From positions 4,960,001-5,024,000 of the forward strand of contig NZ_CP033019.1 of NCBI RefSeq assembly GCF_003667705.1: a DNA stretch of 64,000 nucleotides, in the 5' to 3' direction. Below, one piece after another: positions 17,252-25,905 of this stretch. Position 1 is the stretch's first letter, and each line of letters begins with the position of its first letter. A model generated the notes under the pieces. That model saw only the letters and a program-made list of their open reading frames with translations. It was not told where the DNA came from and did no database searches. The translations under genes and the position numbers were made by a program. The DNA comes from Janthinobacterium agaricidamnosum (GTDB lineage: Bacteria; Pseudomonadota; Gammaproteobacteria; Burkholderiales; Burkholderiaceae_D).

Positions 17252-17291
17252 GCCGACCTACGCCGACCTACGCCCACCTATACTGACCTAC
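17242..17291. repeat. Five tandem ~10-bp units GCCGACCTAC
   Basis: Three exact GCCGACCTAC units (17242-17271) are followed by two degenerate ones (GCCCACCTAT, ACTGACCTAC). The unit equals the right end of the dispersed palindrome, so the array looks like slippage or repeated end-duplication of that element. The last unit supplies the TAG stop of the thioredoxin-like gene. Confidence 0.8.
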
Positions 17292-17611
17292 GCATCGATC
17301 AATGCAAAAGTCTGCTCGATCTCGCGGCTGTCGAGCGGGCGCACGAGGCGCGCCACTTCCTGGCCATCTTTCAGGAAAATCAGGGTCGGCCACAGTTTCA
17401 CGCGGAATGAGCGCCCCAGCGCGCGGCCGGGGCCGTCTTCCACGCGAATATGCGCTACCGCGGGGTGCTGCGCCAACGCAGCGGCCAGCGGCGCCTCGGT
17501 GGCGCGGCAGTGGCCGCACCAGCCCGTGCCGAATTCCAGCAGGGCCGGCCCCGCCAGGGCGTCGATCTCGGCGCGCGTCGGTTGTGCTACGGAATATGTG
17601 TCGTTCATCAT
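17288..17611 (-). CDS. Thioredoxin-family protein with CGHC active site
   Basis: The 107-residue cytoplasmic protein (no signal peptide) has one thioredoxin domain; WCGHC (residues 31-35) replaces the usual WCGPC and the cis-Pro loop is LWPTLIFL. A CGHC centre raises the redox potential in PDI-like proteins, so it may act as an oxidant or isomerase rather than a classical reductant, which is inference. ATGs at 17611 and 17608 are both possible. It follows the FAH-family gene by 18 bp and may be cotranscribed. Confidence 0.85.
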   Translation of the reverse strand: MMNDTYSVAQPTRAEIDALAGPALLEFGTGWCGHCRATEAPLAAALAQHPAVAHIRVEDGPGRALGRSFRVKLWPTLIFLKDGQEVARLVRPLDSREIEQTFALIDA

Positions 17612-17629
17612 GCCGCCCTCCTTGTCCGC

Positions 17630-18325
17630 TCAGACCACTTTCACGCGCAGTTCGCCCAGGCCATCGATGGCGCCCACCAGTTCGTCGCCGCGCTGCACGG
17701 CAGCCACGCCGGCCGGCGTGCCCGTGTAGATCAGGTCGCCCGGCTGCAAGGTGAAGTAGGTCGACAGGTCGGCGATGGTTTCGGCCACGTTCCAGATCAG
17801 CATGTCGATGCTGCTGCTTTGACGCAGCTCGCCATTCACGCGCAGGGTGATGGCGGCATGCTGGACGTCACCTGCCTGCGCGGCCGGCGTGATGGGGCCG
17901 ATGGGCGCCGAGTGCTCGAAGGCCTTGCCCGTCTCCCACGGACGGCCCAGTTTTTTTGCCGCGCCCTGCACGTCGCGGCGCGTCATGTCCAGGCCGATCG
18001 CATAACCCCACACGTGGCTCAGCGCATCGGCCACGCCGATATCGCTGCCGCCCTTGCCGATGGCCACCACCAGCTCCATCTCGTGCTGGAAATCCTGCGT
18101 CTGCGCGGGATACGGCAGCTCGCCCGTCGTGCCGGCGGGCACGGGCAGCACGGCGTCAGCCGGCTTCATGAAGAAAAACGGCGCCTCGCGGCCCGTGTGG
18201 CCCATTTCCTTGGCGTGCTCGACATAGTTGCGGCCTACGCAATAGATGCGGTGGACGGGGAAAGTATCAACGCTGCCCGTGACGGGAACGCTGGGCTGGA
18301 TCGGTGCGGGAATGACATACGACAT
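17630..18325 (-). CDS. Fumarylacetoacetate-hydrolase-family protein, fumarylpyruvate-hydrolase-like
   Basis: The 231-residue enzyme has the FAH fold with FPVHRIYCVGRNYVEHAKEM at the N-terminus, FFFMKPADAV, and the metal ligands in HEMELVVAIG and the DMTRRDVQ segment. The N-terminal pattern is close to fumarylpyruvate hydrolases (NagK type) of gentisate degradation; acylpyruvate or oxaloacetate hydrolysis are alternatives. The start at 18325 follows AGGAGTTTTC. Aromatic catabolism genes (pca) are nearby, which fits an aromatic-ring-cleavage role. Confidence 0.85.
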   Translation of the reverse strand: MSYVIPAPIQPSVPVTGSVDTFPVHRIYCVGRNYVEHAKEMGHTGREAPFFFMKPADAVLPVPAGTTGELPYPAQTQDFQHEMELVVAIGKGGSDIGVADALSHVWGYAIGLDMTRRDVQGAAKKLGRPWETGKAFEHSAPIGPITPAAQAGDVQHAAITLRVNGELRQSSSIDMLIWNVAETIADLSTYFTLQPGDLIYTGTPAGVAAVQRGDELVGAIDGLGELRVKVV

Positions 18326-18360
18326 GAAAACTCCTGATCGGCACGATAAAAGGCGGCAAT

Positions 18361-18384
18361 GAAAAAGGGACACCGCAGTGTCCC
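18361..18384 (-). terminator. Terminator downstream of the KgtP/PcaT-like gene
   Basis: GGGACAC-CGCA-GTGTCCC (18367-18384) is a perfect 7-bp stem followed on the minus strand by TTTTT. It is 30 bp past the transporter stop codon. A second GTGTCCCCC just before it is a partial duplicate of the right arm. Confidence 0.8.
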
Positions 18385-18414
18385 CCACGCAGTGTCCCCC
18401 ATTTTACGACAACG

Positions 18415-19710
18415 TTACTTCAGCAGTCCCGAGCGGCTCGGGTCCGGCATGCGGATGGCGACGATGAAGGAAATCAGGCACATGACGGTCACGTACCAAT
18501 AGAAATACTCTTCCACGTGCCAAGCCTTGAACTGCAGCGCCACGTATTCGGCCGAACCGCCGAACATCGCGTTGGCCACCGCATACGACAGACCCACGCC
18601 CAGCGCGCGCACTTCGACGGGGAACATTTCCGCCTTGATCAGGCCGCTGATCGACGTGTAGAAGCTGATGATGGCCAGCGCGATGATGATCAGGCCAAAC
18701 GCCGCGTACGGGCTGGAAATATCCTTCAAGGCATGCATGATCGGCAACACGCCCAGGGTGGCCAGGCCGCCGAAGAACAGCATCGAGGTGCGGCGGCCGA
18801 TGCGGTCGGACAAGGCGCCGAACACGGGCTGCAGAATCATGTAGACGAGCAAGGCGCAGGTCATGACGGCGCTGGCCGTCTTGGTATCCATGCCGGCCGT
18901 GTTGACCAGGTATTTCTGCATGTAGGTGGTGAACGTGTAGAACACGAGCGAACCGCCGGCCGTAAAGCCGAGTACCGTGATGAAGGCGCGCTTGTGCTTG
19001 AGCAAGCCGCGCAGGCTGCCCGCGTCCTTGTCCTTGCGCTCGCTGGCGGTGGTCGTTTCCGTCAGGGATTTACGCAGGTTCAGCGAGACGAGGGCCGCCA
19101 GGGCGCCAAACACGAACGGGATGCGCCAGCCCCAGGCGCGCAATTCTTCCAGGGTCAGCAGTTGCTGCAAGACCACCAGCACCAGCAAGGCCAGCAGCTG
19201 GCCGCCGATCAGGGTCACGTACTGGAACGAGGCGAAGAAGCCGCGCTTGCCCGATTCCGACACTTCGCTCATGTAGGTGGCGCTGGTACCGTATTCGCCG
19301 CCCACGGACAGGCCCTGGAACAGGCGCGCCACCAGCAGCAGGAATGGCGCGAAGGCGCCGATGGTGTCATACGTGGGCATGACGGCGATCATCAGGGAGC
19401 CACCGCACATCATCAGCACGGAAATCATCATCGACTGGCGCCGGCCGTATTTGTCGGCGATGCGGCCGAACAGCCAGCCGCCTACGGGGCGCATCAGGAA
19501 GCCGGCGGCAAAGATGCCGGCCGTCTGCAGCAGCTGCGTGGTCGAGTTACCGGAAGGGAAGAAGGCGTGCGAGAAATACAGCGCGCAGAACGAGTAAATG
19601 TAGAAGTCGAACCATTCGACCAGGTTACCGGAAGAAGCGCCAATGATGGCCTTGATGCGCTGCTGGGAAGTCAGCTGCGCAACGTCATGCGGAGTATCGT
19701 GGGATGTCAT
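18415..19710 (-). CDS. MHS-family dicarboxylate transporter, KgtP/PcaT-like
   Basis: The 431-residue 12-TM protein has [21 protein letters not shown] in the first helix, [13 protein letters not shown] in the loop 2/3 and [12 protein letters not shown], close to the alpha-ketoglutarate permease KgtP (432 residues) and to PcaT, the beta-ketoadipate transporter. The frame is open upstream, but the ATG at 19710 gives the family length. It lies 153 bp after pcaF on the same strand, and pcaT is commonly linked to pcaF and pcaR, so beta-ketoadipate uptake is the favoured role; alpha-ketoglutarate is the alternative. Confidence 0.85.
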   Translation of the reverse strand: MTSHDTPHDVAQLTSQQRIKAIIGASSGNLVEWFDFYIYSFCALYFSHAFFPSGNSTTQLLQTAGIFAAGFLMRPVGGWLFGRIADKYGRRQSMMISVLMMCGGSLMIAVMPTYDTIGAFAPFLLLVARLFQGLSVGGEYGTSATYMSEVSESGKRGFFASFQYVTLIGGQLLALLVLVVLQQLLTLEELRAWGWRIPFVFGALAALVSLNLRKSLTETTTASERKDKDAGSLRGLLKHKRAFITVLGFTAGGSLVFYTFTTYMQKYLVNTAGMDTKTASAVMTCALLVYMILQPVFGALSDRIGRRTSMLFFGGLATLGVLPIMHALKDISSPYAAFGLIIIALAIISFYTSISGLIKAEMFPVEVRALGVGLSYAVANAMFGGSAEYVALQFKAWHVEEYFYWYVTVMCLISFIVAIRMPDPSRSGLLK

Positions 19711-19863
19711 ATCAATCTTCTTGTTCGTGTAAAAAAGCCAACGCCAGCCAGGTTGCCCGGGCTGGTTTTGCATCATACGCCCTTGATCAGGGTCAAAAAG
19801 CCGTCCGGCATACGGGTTAATACGTATCGCCGGCAACTATTTTTCGCCATCAGGCGCTGCCGG

Positions 19864-21066
19864 TCAGACCCGTTCCAGCACCAGCGCGATGCCCTGGCCC
19901 ACGCCGATGCACATCGTACAGAGCGCATAGCGCCCGCCCGTGCGGTGCAGCTGGTTGACGGCCGTCATGGCCAGGCGCGCACCGGACGCGCCCAGCGGGT
20001 GACCGAGGGCGATGGCGCCGCCGTTCGGGTTGACGCGCGGATCGTCGTCGCGCACACCCAGCTGGCGCAGCACGGCCAGGCCCTGGGCGGCAAATGCTTC
20101 GTTCAATTCGATGACGTCGAAGTCGGTCAGGGTCAAGCCCGTCATGGCCAGCACTTTCAGGGTGGCAGGTGCGGGGCCGATGCCCATGATGCGCGGCGCC
20201 ACGCCGGCCGTGGCCATGGCCACGACACGGGCGCGCGGCGTCAGGCCAAAGCGGGCCGCGTTCGCCTCATCGGCCAGCAGCAGCGCCGCCGCGCCGTCGT
20301 TGACGCCGGACGCGTTGCCGGCCGTAATCGTGCCGTCCGCGCGCACGACGGGTTTCAGTTTGGCCAGGGTGTCCAGCGTGGTGGCGCGCGGATGCTCGTC
20401 GCGGGCGACGACGATGGGATCGCCCTTCTTCTGTGCAATGCTGACGGGGCAGATTTCGCTGTCGAACACGCCAGCCTGCTGCGCCGCCAGGGCCTTGACC
20501 TGGCTGGCCAGGGCAAACGCATCCTGGTCCGCGCGGCTGATGCCGAAGTCGCTGGCCACGTTTTCCGCCGTTTCCGGCATCGAATCGACGCCGTACTGCG
20601 CCTTCATCAGCGGATTGATGAAGCGCCAGCCGATGGTCGTGTCCTCCATTTTCATGCCGCGCGAAAAGGCGCTGTCGGCCTTGCCCATGACGAACGGCGC
20701 GCGGCTCATGCTTTCCACGCCGCCGGCGACCAGCAAGCCCGCTTCGCCGCTCTTGATGAAACGGGCAGCGCTGCCGATGGCGTCCAGGCCCGAGCCGCAC
20801 AGGCGGTTCAGGGTGGCGCCCGGCACGCTGTCGGGCAATCCCGCCAGCAAGGCGGCCATACGCGCCACGTTGCGGTTGTCCTCGCCCGCCTGGTTGGCGC
20901 AGCCGTACAGCACGTCCGTGACGGCCGTCCAGTCCACATTGGGGTTGCGCGCCATCAAGGCGCGGATGGGCACGGCGCCCAGGTCGTCGGCGCGCACGCC
21001 GGACAGGCCGCCGCCGTAGCGGCCGAAGGGCGTACGCTGGGCGTCGCAGATGTATGCGTGGGTCAT
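19864..21066 (-). CDS. pcaF: 3-oxoadipyl-CoA thiolase PcaF
   Basis: PcaF cleaves beta-ketoadipyl-CoA to succinyl-CoA and acetyl-CoA, the final step of protocatechuate/catechol degradation. Thiolase features are the acyl-accepting Cys90 in LNRLCGSG, His in GHPLGASG near 356 and Cys in CTMCIGVGQG near 386. Its 400-residue length equals characterised PcaF proteins. It is the third gene of pcaI-pcaJ-pcaF, 34 bp after pcaJ. Confidence 0.92.
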   Translation of the reverse strand: MTHAYICDAQRTPFGRYGGGLSGVRADDLGAVPIRALMARNPNVDWTAVTDVLYGCANQAGEDNRNVARMAALLAGLPDSVPGATLNRLCGSGLDAIGSAARFIKSGEAGLLVAGGVESMSRAPFVMGKADSAFSRGMKMEDTTIGWRFINPLMKAQYGVDSMPETAENVASDFGISRADQDAFALASQVKALAAQQAGVFDSEICPVSIAQKKGDPIVVARDEHPRATTLDTLAKLKPVVRADGTITAGNASGVNDGAAALLLADEANAARFGLTPRARVVAMATAGVAPRIMGIGPAPATLKVLAMTGLTLTDFDVIELNEAFAAQGLAVLRQLGVRDDDPRVNPNGGAIALGHPLGASGARLAMTAVNQLHRTGGRYALCTMCIGVGQGIALVLERV

Positions 21067-21100
21067 GTTCTTTCCTCCAAGAAAGTGTATTGATGGTCAG

Positions 21101-21742
21101 TTAGCGCGCGTCCGTCAGCGGCACGGCCGTCAAGGCTTGTAACTGTTCAAAACTCAGGCCATCGGCCAGTTCGACAACCGTGGCGCCGGCCGGTCCCAGG
21201 TCGAACACGGCCAAGTCGCTGTAGATGCGGCTCACGCACCCGATGCCCGTCAGCGGATAGCTGCAGGCCTGCACCAGCTTGCTTTCACCGCCCTTGGTCA
21301 GCAATTCCATCATGACCCAGGTTTTTTTCGCGCCGATGGCCAGGTCCATGGCCCCGCCCACGGCGGGGATGGCGTCGGGCGCGCCCGTGTGCCAGTTGGC
21401 CAGGTCGCCCGTGGCGGACACTTGAAACGCGCCCAGCACGCAGATGTCCAGGTGGCCGCCGCGCATCATGGCAAAGCTGTCGGCATGGTGAAAATAGCTG
21501 CCGCCGGCCAGCAAGGTGACGGGCTGCTTGCCCGCGTTGATCAGGTCGTAGTCTTCCTCGCCCGGCGCGGGCGCGGGGCCCATGCCGATCACGCCGTTTT
21601 CGCTGTGCAGGATGATCTCCGCGCCGGCCGGCAAGTGATTCGCCACCAGGGTCGGCAAGCCGATGCCCAGGTTCACGACGGCGCCTTCATGGATGTCGGC
21701 CGCCACGCGGGCTGCCATTTGATCTCGATTCCATTTATTCAT
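21101..21742 (-). CDS. pcaJ: 3-oxoadipate CoA-transferase subunit B PcaJ
   Basis: The beta subunit carries the catalytic Glu48 in HSENGVIGMGP, which forms the CoA thioester intermediate. With PcaI it transfers CoA from succinyl-CoA to beta-ketoadipate. Length 213 residues is normal. It lies 11 bp after pcaI. SCOT and acetoacetate CoA-transferase homologues are alternatives, but the neighbouring pcaF and pcaR settle the pathway. Confidence 0.92.
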   Translation of the reverse strand: MNKWNRDQMAARVAADIHEGAVVNLGIGLPTLVANHLPAGAEIILHSENGVIGMGPAPAPGEEDYDLINAGKQPVTLLAGGSYFHHADSFAMMRGGHLDICVLGAFQVSATGDLANWHTGAPDAIPAVGGAMDLAIGAKKTWVMMELLTKGGESKLVQACSYPLTGIGCVSRIYSDLAVFDLGPAGATVVELADGLSFEQLQALTAVPLTDAR

Positions 21743-21753
21743 GTTGATTTTCC

Positions 21754-22452
21754 TCAGGCTGCTTTGAAGCCGGCGGGGCCGGTGGCCGTGCGCGGCACTT
21801 GCACGATGCGCTGCACGAACAGGCCCGGCGTGATGACGTGTTCGGGGTCGATGCTGCCCAAGTCAAGCACCTCGTGCACGGAAGCAATGCTGACCTTGGC
21901 GGCCATGGCCATGATGGGGCCGAAGTTGCGCGCCGTCTTGCGGTAAGTGAGGTTGCCCCAGCGGTCGCCCTGCTCCGCCTTGATCAGGGCGAAATCGGCG
22001 TGGATGGGCGACTCGAACACATACATACGCCCGTCGATCTCGCGCGTTTCCTTGCCCTTGGCCAAGTCCGTGCCGTAGCCCGTGGGGGTAAAAAAACCGC
22101 CGATGCCGGCGCCGGCGGCGCGGATGCGCTCGGCCAGGTTGCCCTGCGGCACCAATTCCAGTTCCAGCTTGCCCGCGTGGTACAGGGCGTCGAAGACGTG
22201 GGAATCGGCCTGACGCGGGAACGAGCAGATGATCTTGCGCACCTGCCCGTTTTTCAGCAGGGCGGCCAGGCCCGTGTCGCCATTGCCCGCGTTGTTGTTG
22301 ACGATGACGAGGTCGCGCGCGCCCTGGGCGATCAGGCCGTCGATCAGCTCGGCCGGCTGGCCCGCGCCGCCGAAGCCGCCAATCATGACGGTGGCGCCAT
22401 CGTGGATATCGGCCAGCGCATCAATCACGCTGGAACGCAGTTTGTCGATCAT
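21754..22452 (-). CDS. pcaI: 3-oxoadipate CoA-transferase subunit A PcaI
   Basis: The 232-residue alpha subunit has the CoA-binding GGFGGAGQP near the N-terminus and the VPQGNLAERIRA segment of class-I CoA transferases. GGGAGGAGACC lies just before the ATG at 22452; an in-frame ATG at 22485 falls inside the proposed PcaR operator and lacks a ribosome site. First gene of the operon, divergent from pcaR. Confidence 0.92.
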   Translation of the reverse strand: MIDKLRSSVIDALADIHDGATVMIGGFGGAGQPAELIDGLIAQGARDLVIVNNNAGNGDTGLAALLKNGQVRKIICSFPRQADSHVFDALYHAGKLELELVPQGNLAERIRAAGAGIGGFFTPTGYGTDLAKGKETREIDGRMYVFESPIHADFALIKAEQGDRWGNLTYRKTARNFGPIMAMAAKVSIASVHEVLDLGSIDPEHVITPGLFVQRIVQVPRTATGPAGFKAA

Positions 22453-22483
22453 TGCGGTCTCCTCCCAATCAAACTCATTAGTC

Positions 22484-22506
22484 ATTTGTTCGTATATCGA
22501 ACAAAT
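22484..22506. promoter_or_regulatory. PcaR operator candidate in the pcaI-pcaR divergent region
   Basis: ATTTGTTCG and CGAACAAAT form a perfect 9-bp inverted repeat around TATAT, 32-54 bp upstream of pcaI. GTTCG/CGAAC half sites are like those bound by PcaR-type IclR regulators. Further ATTCG and GAAC-like half sites continue to about 22534, so several dimers may bind. Confidence 0.75.
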
Positions 22507-22617
22507 ATTCGCATTTAGAACTTATTCGTGAGAATATGCCTGATCGGGGCGCTTGTCAATTTGCCGTTTTCGCCAGCGCCATGGCTATAATTGCCACCTT
22601 GCCCCATTGGAATTGCC

Positions 22618-23445
22618 ATGACCGCACGCAGCCGCACCTCCCTTTCCACCGAAGAAACCGTCGATGCCGACGGCGCGCCGCGTCCCGGCGACAGCTATGT
22701 GCAATCGTTCGCGCGGGGCCTGGCCGTGCTGCGCAGCTTCGGCGCGGACGCGCCGCAGCAGACTTTGAGCGAAGTGGCGGAACGGGCGCAGCTGACGCGC
22801 GCGGGCGCGCGGCGCATCCTGCACACCTTGCTGCATCTCGGTTATGTGGAAGCGGATGGACGGCTGTTCCGTTTGACGCCCAAGGTGCTCGACCTCGGTT
22901 ACGCCTATCTGTCATCCTTGCCCGTGTGGACGCAGGCACAGCCGCTGCTGGAAGAATTGATGCAGACCTTGCGCCAGTCGTGCTCGGCCACCGTGCTCGA
23001 CGGCGACGACATCGTGTATGTCGTGCGCCTGTCCGCGCACCGCACCATGTCGATCAACCTGGGCATCGGCAGCCGCCTGCCCGCCTACTGCACCTCGATG
23101 GGCAGGGTGTTGCTGTCGGGCCTGGCGCCCGACGCGTTGCGCGAACGGCTGTCGAAGATGGCGCTGCTGAAGATCACGCCGGCGACCAAGGTCGATATCG
23201 AGGTCCTGATGGAAGAGATTGCGCAAGTGCGGCGCCAGGGCTGGTGCCTGGTGCAGGAAGAGCTGGAACAGGGCTTGATCGCCCTGGCCGCGCCCGTGTT
23301 CGACCGGGCCGGCAAGGTGGTGGCGGCGATCAACGTCAGCGGCCAGACGGCGGGGCCGTCCGTGGCGCACCTGCTGGAACACAGCCTGCCGAAACTGCTC
23401 GACACGGCCAGCCGGGTCAGCGCCCTGGTGCGGGTGCAGCAGTGA
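22618..23445 (+). CDS. pcaR: IclR-family regulator PcaR
   Basis: The 275-residue protein has an N-terminal winged helix (SYVQSFARGLAVLRSFG, LTRAGARRILHTL) and a C-terminal IclR ligand-binding domain (SINLGIGSRLPAYCTSMGR). PcaR activates the pca genes in response to beta-ketoadipate. A TTG start 9 codons upstream (22591) is possible, but the ATG at 22618 is preferred. It is divergent from pcaIJF and shares their operator region. It ends directly against the convergent ChaN-like gene with no spare bases. Confidence 0.9.
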   Translation: MTARSRTSLSTEETVDADGAPRPGDSYVQSFARGLAVLRSFGADAPQQTLSEVAERAQLTRAGARRILHTLLHLGYVEADGRLFRLTPKVLDLGYAYLSSLPVWTQAQPLLEELMQTLRQSCSATVLDGDDIVYVVRLSAHRTMSINLGIGSRLPAYCTSMGRVLLSGLAPDALRERLSKMALLKITPATKVDIEVLMEEIAQVRRQGWCLVQEELEQGLIALAAPVFDRAGKVVAAINVSGQTAGPSVAHLLEHSLPKLLDTASRVSALVRVQQ

Positions 23446-24303
23446 TTATTTCCTGAATTTGGCGCACAAGTCCGGGCGCGGCTGCGCCGGCATCGTTTGC
23501 GTCAGGTCGAACGTGCCCTGGTAGCCGGCGACGCCCTGTTCCAGGTAGCCGATGCTGCGCAGGTTCAGTTGCGGGTCGGCCAGCTTCAGCCAGCGGGGCA
23601 CGCCGATATCCTTGCGCACATGCGCATTGCCGGCGATCAACACCACGTCGCGCGGCGCCTGGTCGCGGATCAGCTTGGCCATCCAGATATCGCGCGCCAC
23701 CTGGGCGTTGACGACACCGTTGATCATCATGTCGGGCAGCATATTGCAGCGGGCCGCCTGGGCTTCCTTCTTTTGCCCTTCCAGAATATCGGCCGGCACG
23801 GGCGCAGCCAGGTAAGTGGCTACCATGGCGGGCGGCATGGACCACTGGATACCGTCGCGCACGATGCGCGAGGCATCGGCCGGCGACAGGTTGCCGGCGA
23901 CCAGGGTCAGCTGGTAGCTGATGACGAGGTCCAGCACGGGCCGGTACAAGCTCCAGTCCCAGCGCGGCTGTTCCATCACGCGGATGATGCAATCGGGGTC
24001 GGCGCAATCGCGCGCGGCGCGCGTCAGCAAGGCCTGGTTTTCGCGATCAAACTGCTCCATGACGATCACGGGACGCCAGCCGGCCGCCAGCCGGCGCTGC
24101 AATTCCGCGACCCTCAGGCGATGGCCTTGCGCATTGTCATGCACTTCGCCGAGCAGCAGCACTTGCGGATTGGGCAAGGTGTCGGCCACGGGCGCGGGAG
24201 GGGGCGGCGCTTCCTTCTTCAGCAAGCCGCCGCAGGCGGCCAGCGCCAGCACGCTGCACAGCAGGGCGGCGCGCGCGCCGGCACGGAAAATCACGGTCTT
24301 CAT
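23446..24303 (-). CDS. ChaN-family (haem-binding) lipoprotein
   Basis: The 285-residue protein has a lipoprotein signal with lipobox LAAC (Cys24) followed by a Pro-rich linker, then the ChaN domain (LLLGEVHDNAQGH, VIVMEQFDRENQ, LIAGNAHVRKDIG). ChaN-type proteins bind haem and are implicated in iron uptake. The conserved GEVHDN and GNAHVR histidines are present. It converges exactly on pcaR; the stop codons are adjacent. Confidence 0.88.
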   Translation of the reverse strand: MKTVIFRAGARAALLCSVLALAACGGLLKKEAPPPPAPVADTLPNPQVLLLGEVHDNAQGHRLRVAELQRRLAAGWRPVIVMEQFDRENQALLTRAARDCADPDCIIRVMEQPRWDWSLYRPVLDLVISYQLTLVAGNLSPADASRIVRDGIQWSMPPAMVATYLAAPVPADILEGQKKEAQAARCNMLPDMMINGVVNAQVARDIWMAKLIRDQAPRDVVLIAGNAHVRKDIGVPRWLKLADPQLNLRSIGYLEQGVAGYQGTFDLTQTMPAQPRPDLCAKFRK

Positions 24304-24345
24304 GTAAGCAGTATCCAGAGTGGCGATGCGCCAGATTGTACCGTC

Positions 24346-24777
24346 TCAGGCCGGCGAAGGTGCCTTGCGGCGCTCCAGGACTTCAAACAGGGCCATGCCA
24401 GCCAGCATCGCGCCGACAAAAATCCAGGCCTTCGGCTGGCCCGCCAGCAGCGACACGAGGGCGGGACCGGGGCAGAAACCGGCGATGCCCCAGCCCGCGC
24501 CAAAGGCCAGGCTGCCCAGCAGCAAACGCCGGTCGATGCGGCGCGCCGCGGGCAATTGCATGGGCTCGCCCAGCAGCGAATTGCTGCGCCGCCGCGCCAG
24601 CCAGAAGGCGGGCAGGGCCACGCCGATGGCGCCGCCCATCACCAGCGCCAGCGATGGGTCCCAGGCGCCGGCCAGGTCGAGGAAACCGAGCACCTTGGCC
24701 GGGTTGGCCATGCCGGAGACGATCAGGCCCAGTCCAAAGACGAGGCCGCTCAACAGGGAAAGGATCAGCTTGCTCAT
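24346..24777 (-). CDS. DUF6691/YeeE-type membrane protein, second half transporter
   Basis: The 143-residue protein has four predicted membrane segments and the conserved GLGLIVSGMANPAKVLGFLD and GWGIAGFCPGPALVSL motifs, whose Cys is typical of YeeE/YedE thiosulfate or sulfur-compound channels. Such proteins often occur as two adjacent halves, as here. The start at 24777 (MSKL) is 8 bp from the upstream half. With the ArsR sensor it forms a three-gene sulfur operon. Confidence 0.85.
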   Translation of the reverse strand: MSKLILSLLSGLVFGLGLIVSGMANPAKVLGFLDLAGAWDPSLALVMGGAIGVALPAFWLARRRSNSLLGEPMQLPAARRIDRRLLLGSLAFGAGWGIAGFCPGPALVSLLAGQPKAWIFVGAMLAGMALFEVLERRKAPSPA

Positions 24778-24785
24778 AAGCTTGC

Positions 24786-25211
24786 TCACAGATGGCGCAA
24801 CAGATACACGGTGAAGAAACCGGCCGCCATGAAGGCACACGTGGCCGCCAATGAACGCGGTGACAGACGCGACAGGCCGCACACGCCGTGGCCGCTGGTG
24901 CAGCCGGCGCCATAGCGCACGCCCACGCCCACCAGCAAGCCCGCCACGATCAGGGCAGGCGTACCGGCGTCGACCTGCACGGGCGGCAAGGCTTGCCACA
25001 ACTGCCACAGCAGGGGCGTGCCGATCAGGCCGGCGAGAAAGGCGATGCGCCAGCCCAGGTCGCCACTGCGCGGGCGCAGCAAGCCGCCGAGGATGCCGCT
25101 GATGCCGGCGATGCGGCCATTGAACAAGATCAATAGTGCCGCCGCCAGACCGATCAGCATGCCGCCTGCCAGCGCGGCCCATGGCGTGAAGTGTTGCCAG
25201 GCTATCGTCAT
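24786..25211 (-). CDS. YeeE/YedE family membrane protein, first half transporter
   Basis: The 141-residue protein has four hydrophobic segments; [12 protein letters not shown] (101-112) is the family's conserved Cys-containing motif, with Cys104 and Cys111 lining the sulfur-compound path in YeeE structures. It is preceded by 7 bp from the ArsR-type gene and followed 8 bp later by its partner half. Transport of thiosulfate, sulfide or polysulfide is inferred from the family and the persulfide-sensor-like neighbour. Confidence 0.88.
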   Translation of the reverse strand: MTIAWQHFTPWAALAGGMLIGLAAALLILFNGRIAGISGILGGLLRPRSGDLGWRIAFLAGLIGTPLLWQLWQALPPVQVDAGTPALIVAGLLVGVGVRYGAGCTSGHGVCGLSRLSPRSLAATCAFMAAGFFTVYLLRHL

Positions 25212-25218
25212 GGCAGGA

Positions 25219-25572
25219 TCAGTCGGCTTCGTCGTTGAACGGGGCGCGCGGCGCGCAAAATTGCGCGTACAGCACTTGCAGCACGGCCAGCACGGGCGCG
25301 CTGGCGACGCGGTAATAGATCTGCTTGCCGTCGCGCCGCGTGGCCACCAACATCTCTTCGCGCAGCACGCCCAGCTGCTGCGAGAGGGTCGGCTGGCCGA
25401 TGCCCACTTTTTGCTCGAGGTCGCTGACGCAATGCTCGCCCTGCGATAGCTGGCACAGCAGCATCAAACGGTCGGCATTGCCCATGGCCTTGAGCAGCGA
25501 GCTGGCCTTGTAGGCCGAACCCCGCATGGCGTCGAGGTTGTATTCGGCGTGTTGTGTTGCGACTGTCTCCAT
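25219..25572 (-). CDS. ArsR-family regulator, BigR/SqrR-like persulfide sensor
   Basis: The 117-residue winged-helix protein has recognition helix [14 protein letters not shown] and the wing [13 protein letters not shown]. Cysteines at 40, 48 and 106 include the two (about 40 and 106) placed like the sulfide-sensing pair of BigR and SqrR, which form a disulfide or polysulfide bridge and release DNA. GGGAGGGCACG precedes the ATG at 25572. It heads the operon with the two YeeE-type genes and has a palindrome 40-68 bp upstream. Confidence 0.85.
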   Translation of the reverse strand: METVATQHAEYNLDAMRGSAYKASSLLKAMGNADRLMLLCQLSQGEHCVSDLEQKVGIGQPTLSQQLGVLREEMLVATRRDGKQIYYRVASAPVLAVLQVLYAQFCAPRAPFNDEAD

Positions 25573-25612
25573 CGTGCCCTCCCACAGGCGGTCATATTGA
25601 ATAGCGTGCGAT

Positions 25613-25640
25613 AAACAATATACTAATCAATATATTGTTT
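25613..25640. promoter_or_regulatory. Operator candidate for the BigR/SqrR-like regulator
   Basis: AAACAATATA (25613-25622) and TATATTGTTT (25631-25640) are perfect 10-bp arms around an 8-bp spacer in an otherwise GC-rich region. AT-rich palindromes of this kind are bound by BigR-type repressors upstream of their own genes. A nearby CATATTGAATA may contribute to the promoter. Confidence 0.7.
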
Positions 25641-25905
25641 TCCTGCTGGCGATTCGCACAAAAAAACAACAGTGTTTTTCGGCGATAGCGTGCTTATGCA
25701 AAGTGTGCGGCAGCGATCATGCTTACGCTATCAAAATGACAAATATTCGTAATAAAGAGGAAATAAGCGTATCAAAAATGTCACGATCTATGCTGTAATG
25801 GGAGAACAGCAGAAAAATCATGATACGCCCCCGTACAGGCGAATTGTCCGTCCATGCGCTAGCCGGTTTCGGCTGCGCCGCGCGGTGAACAACAGGGAGA
25901 GCACG

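Noticed and set aside
22591..22617. TTG start extending pcaR by 9 residues
   Set aside because: The extension has no ribosome site and the ATG at 22618 fits family length; it cannot be excluded without experiment.
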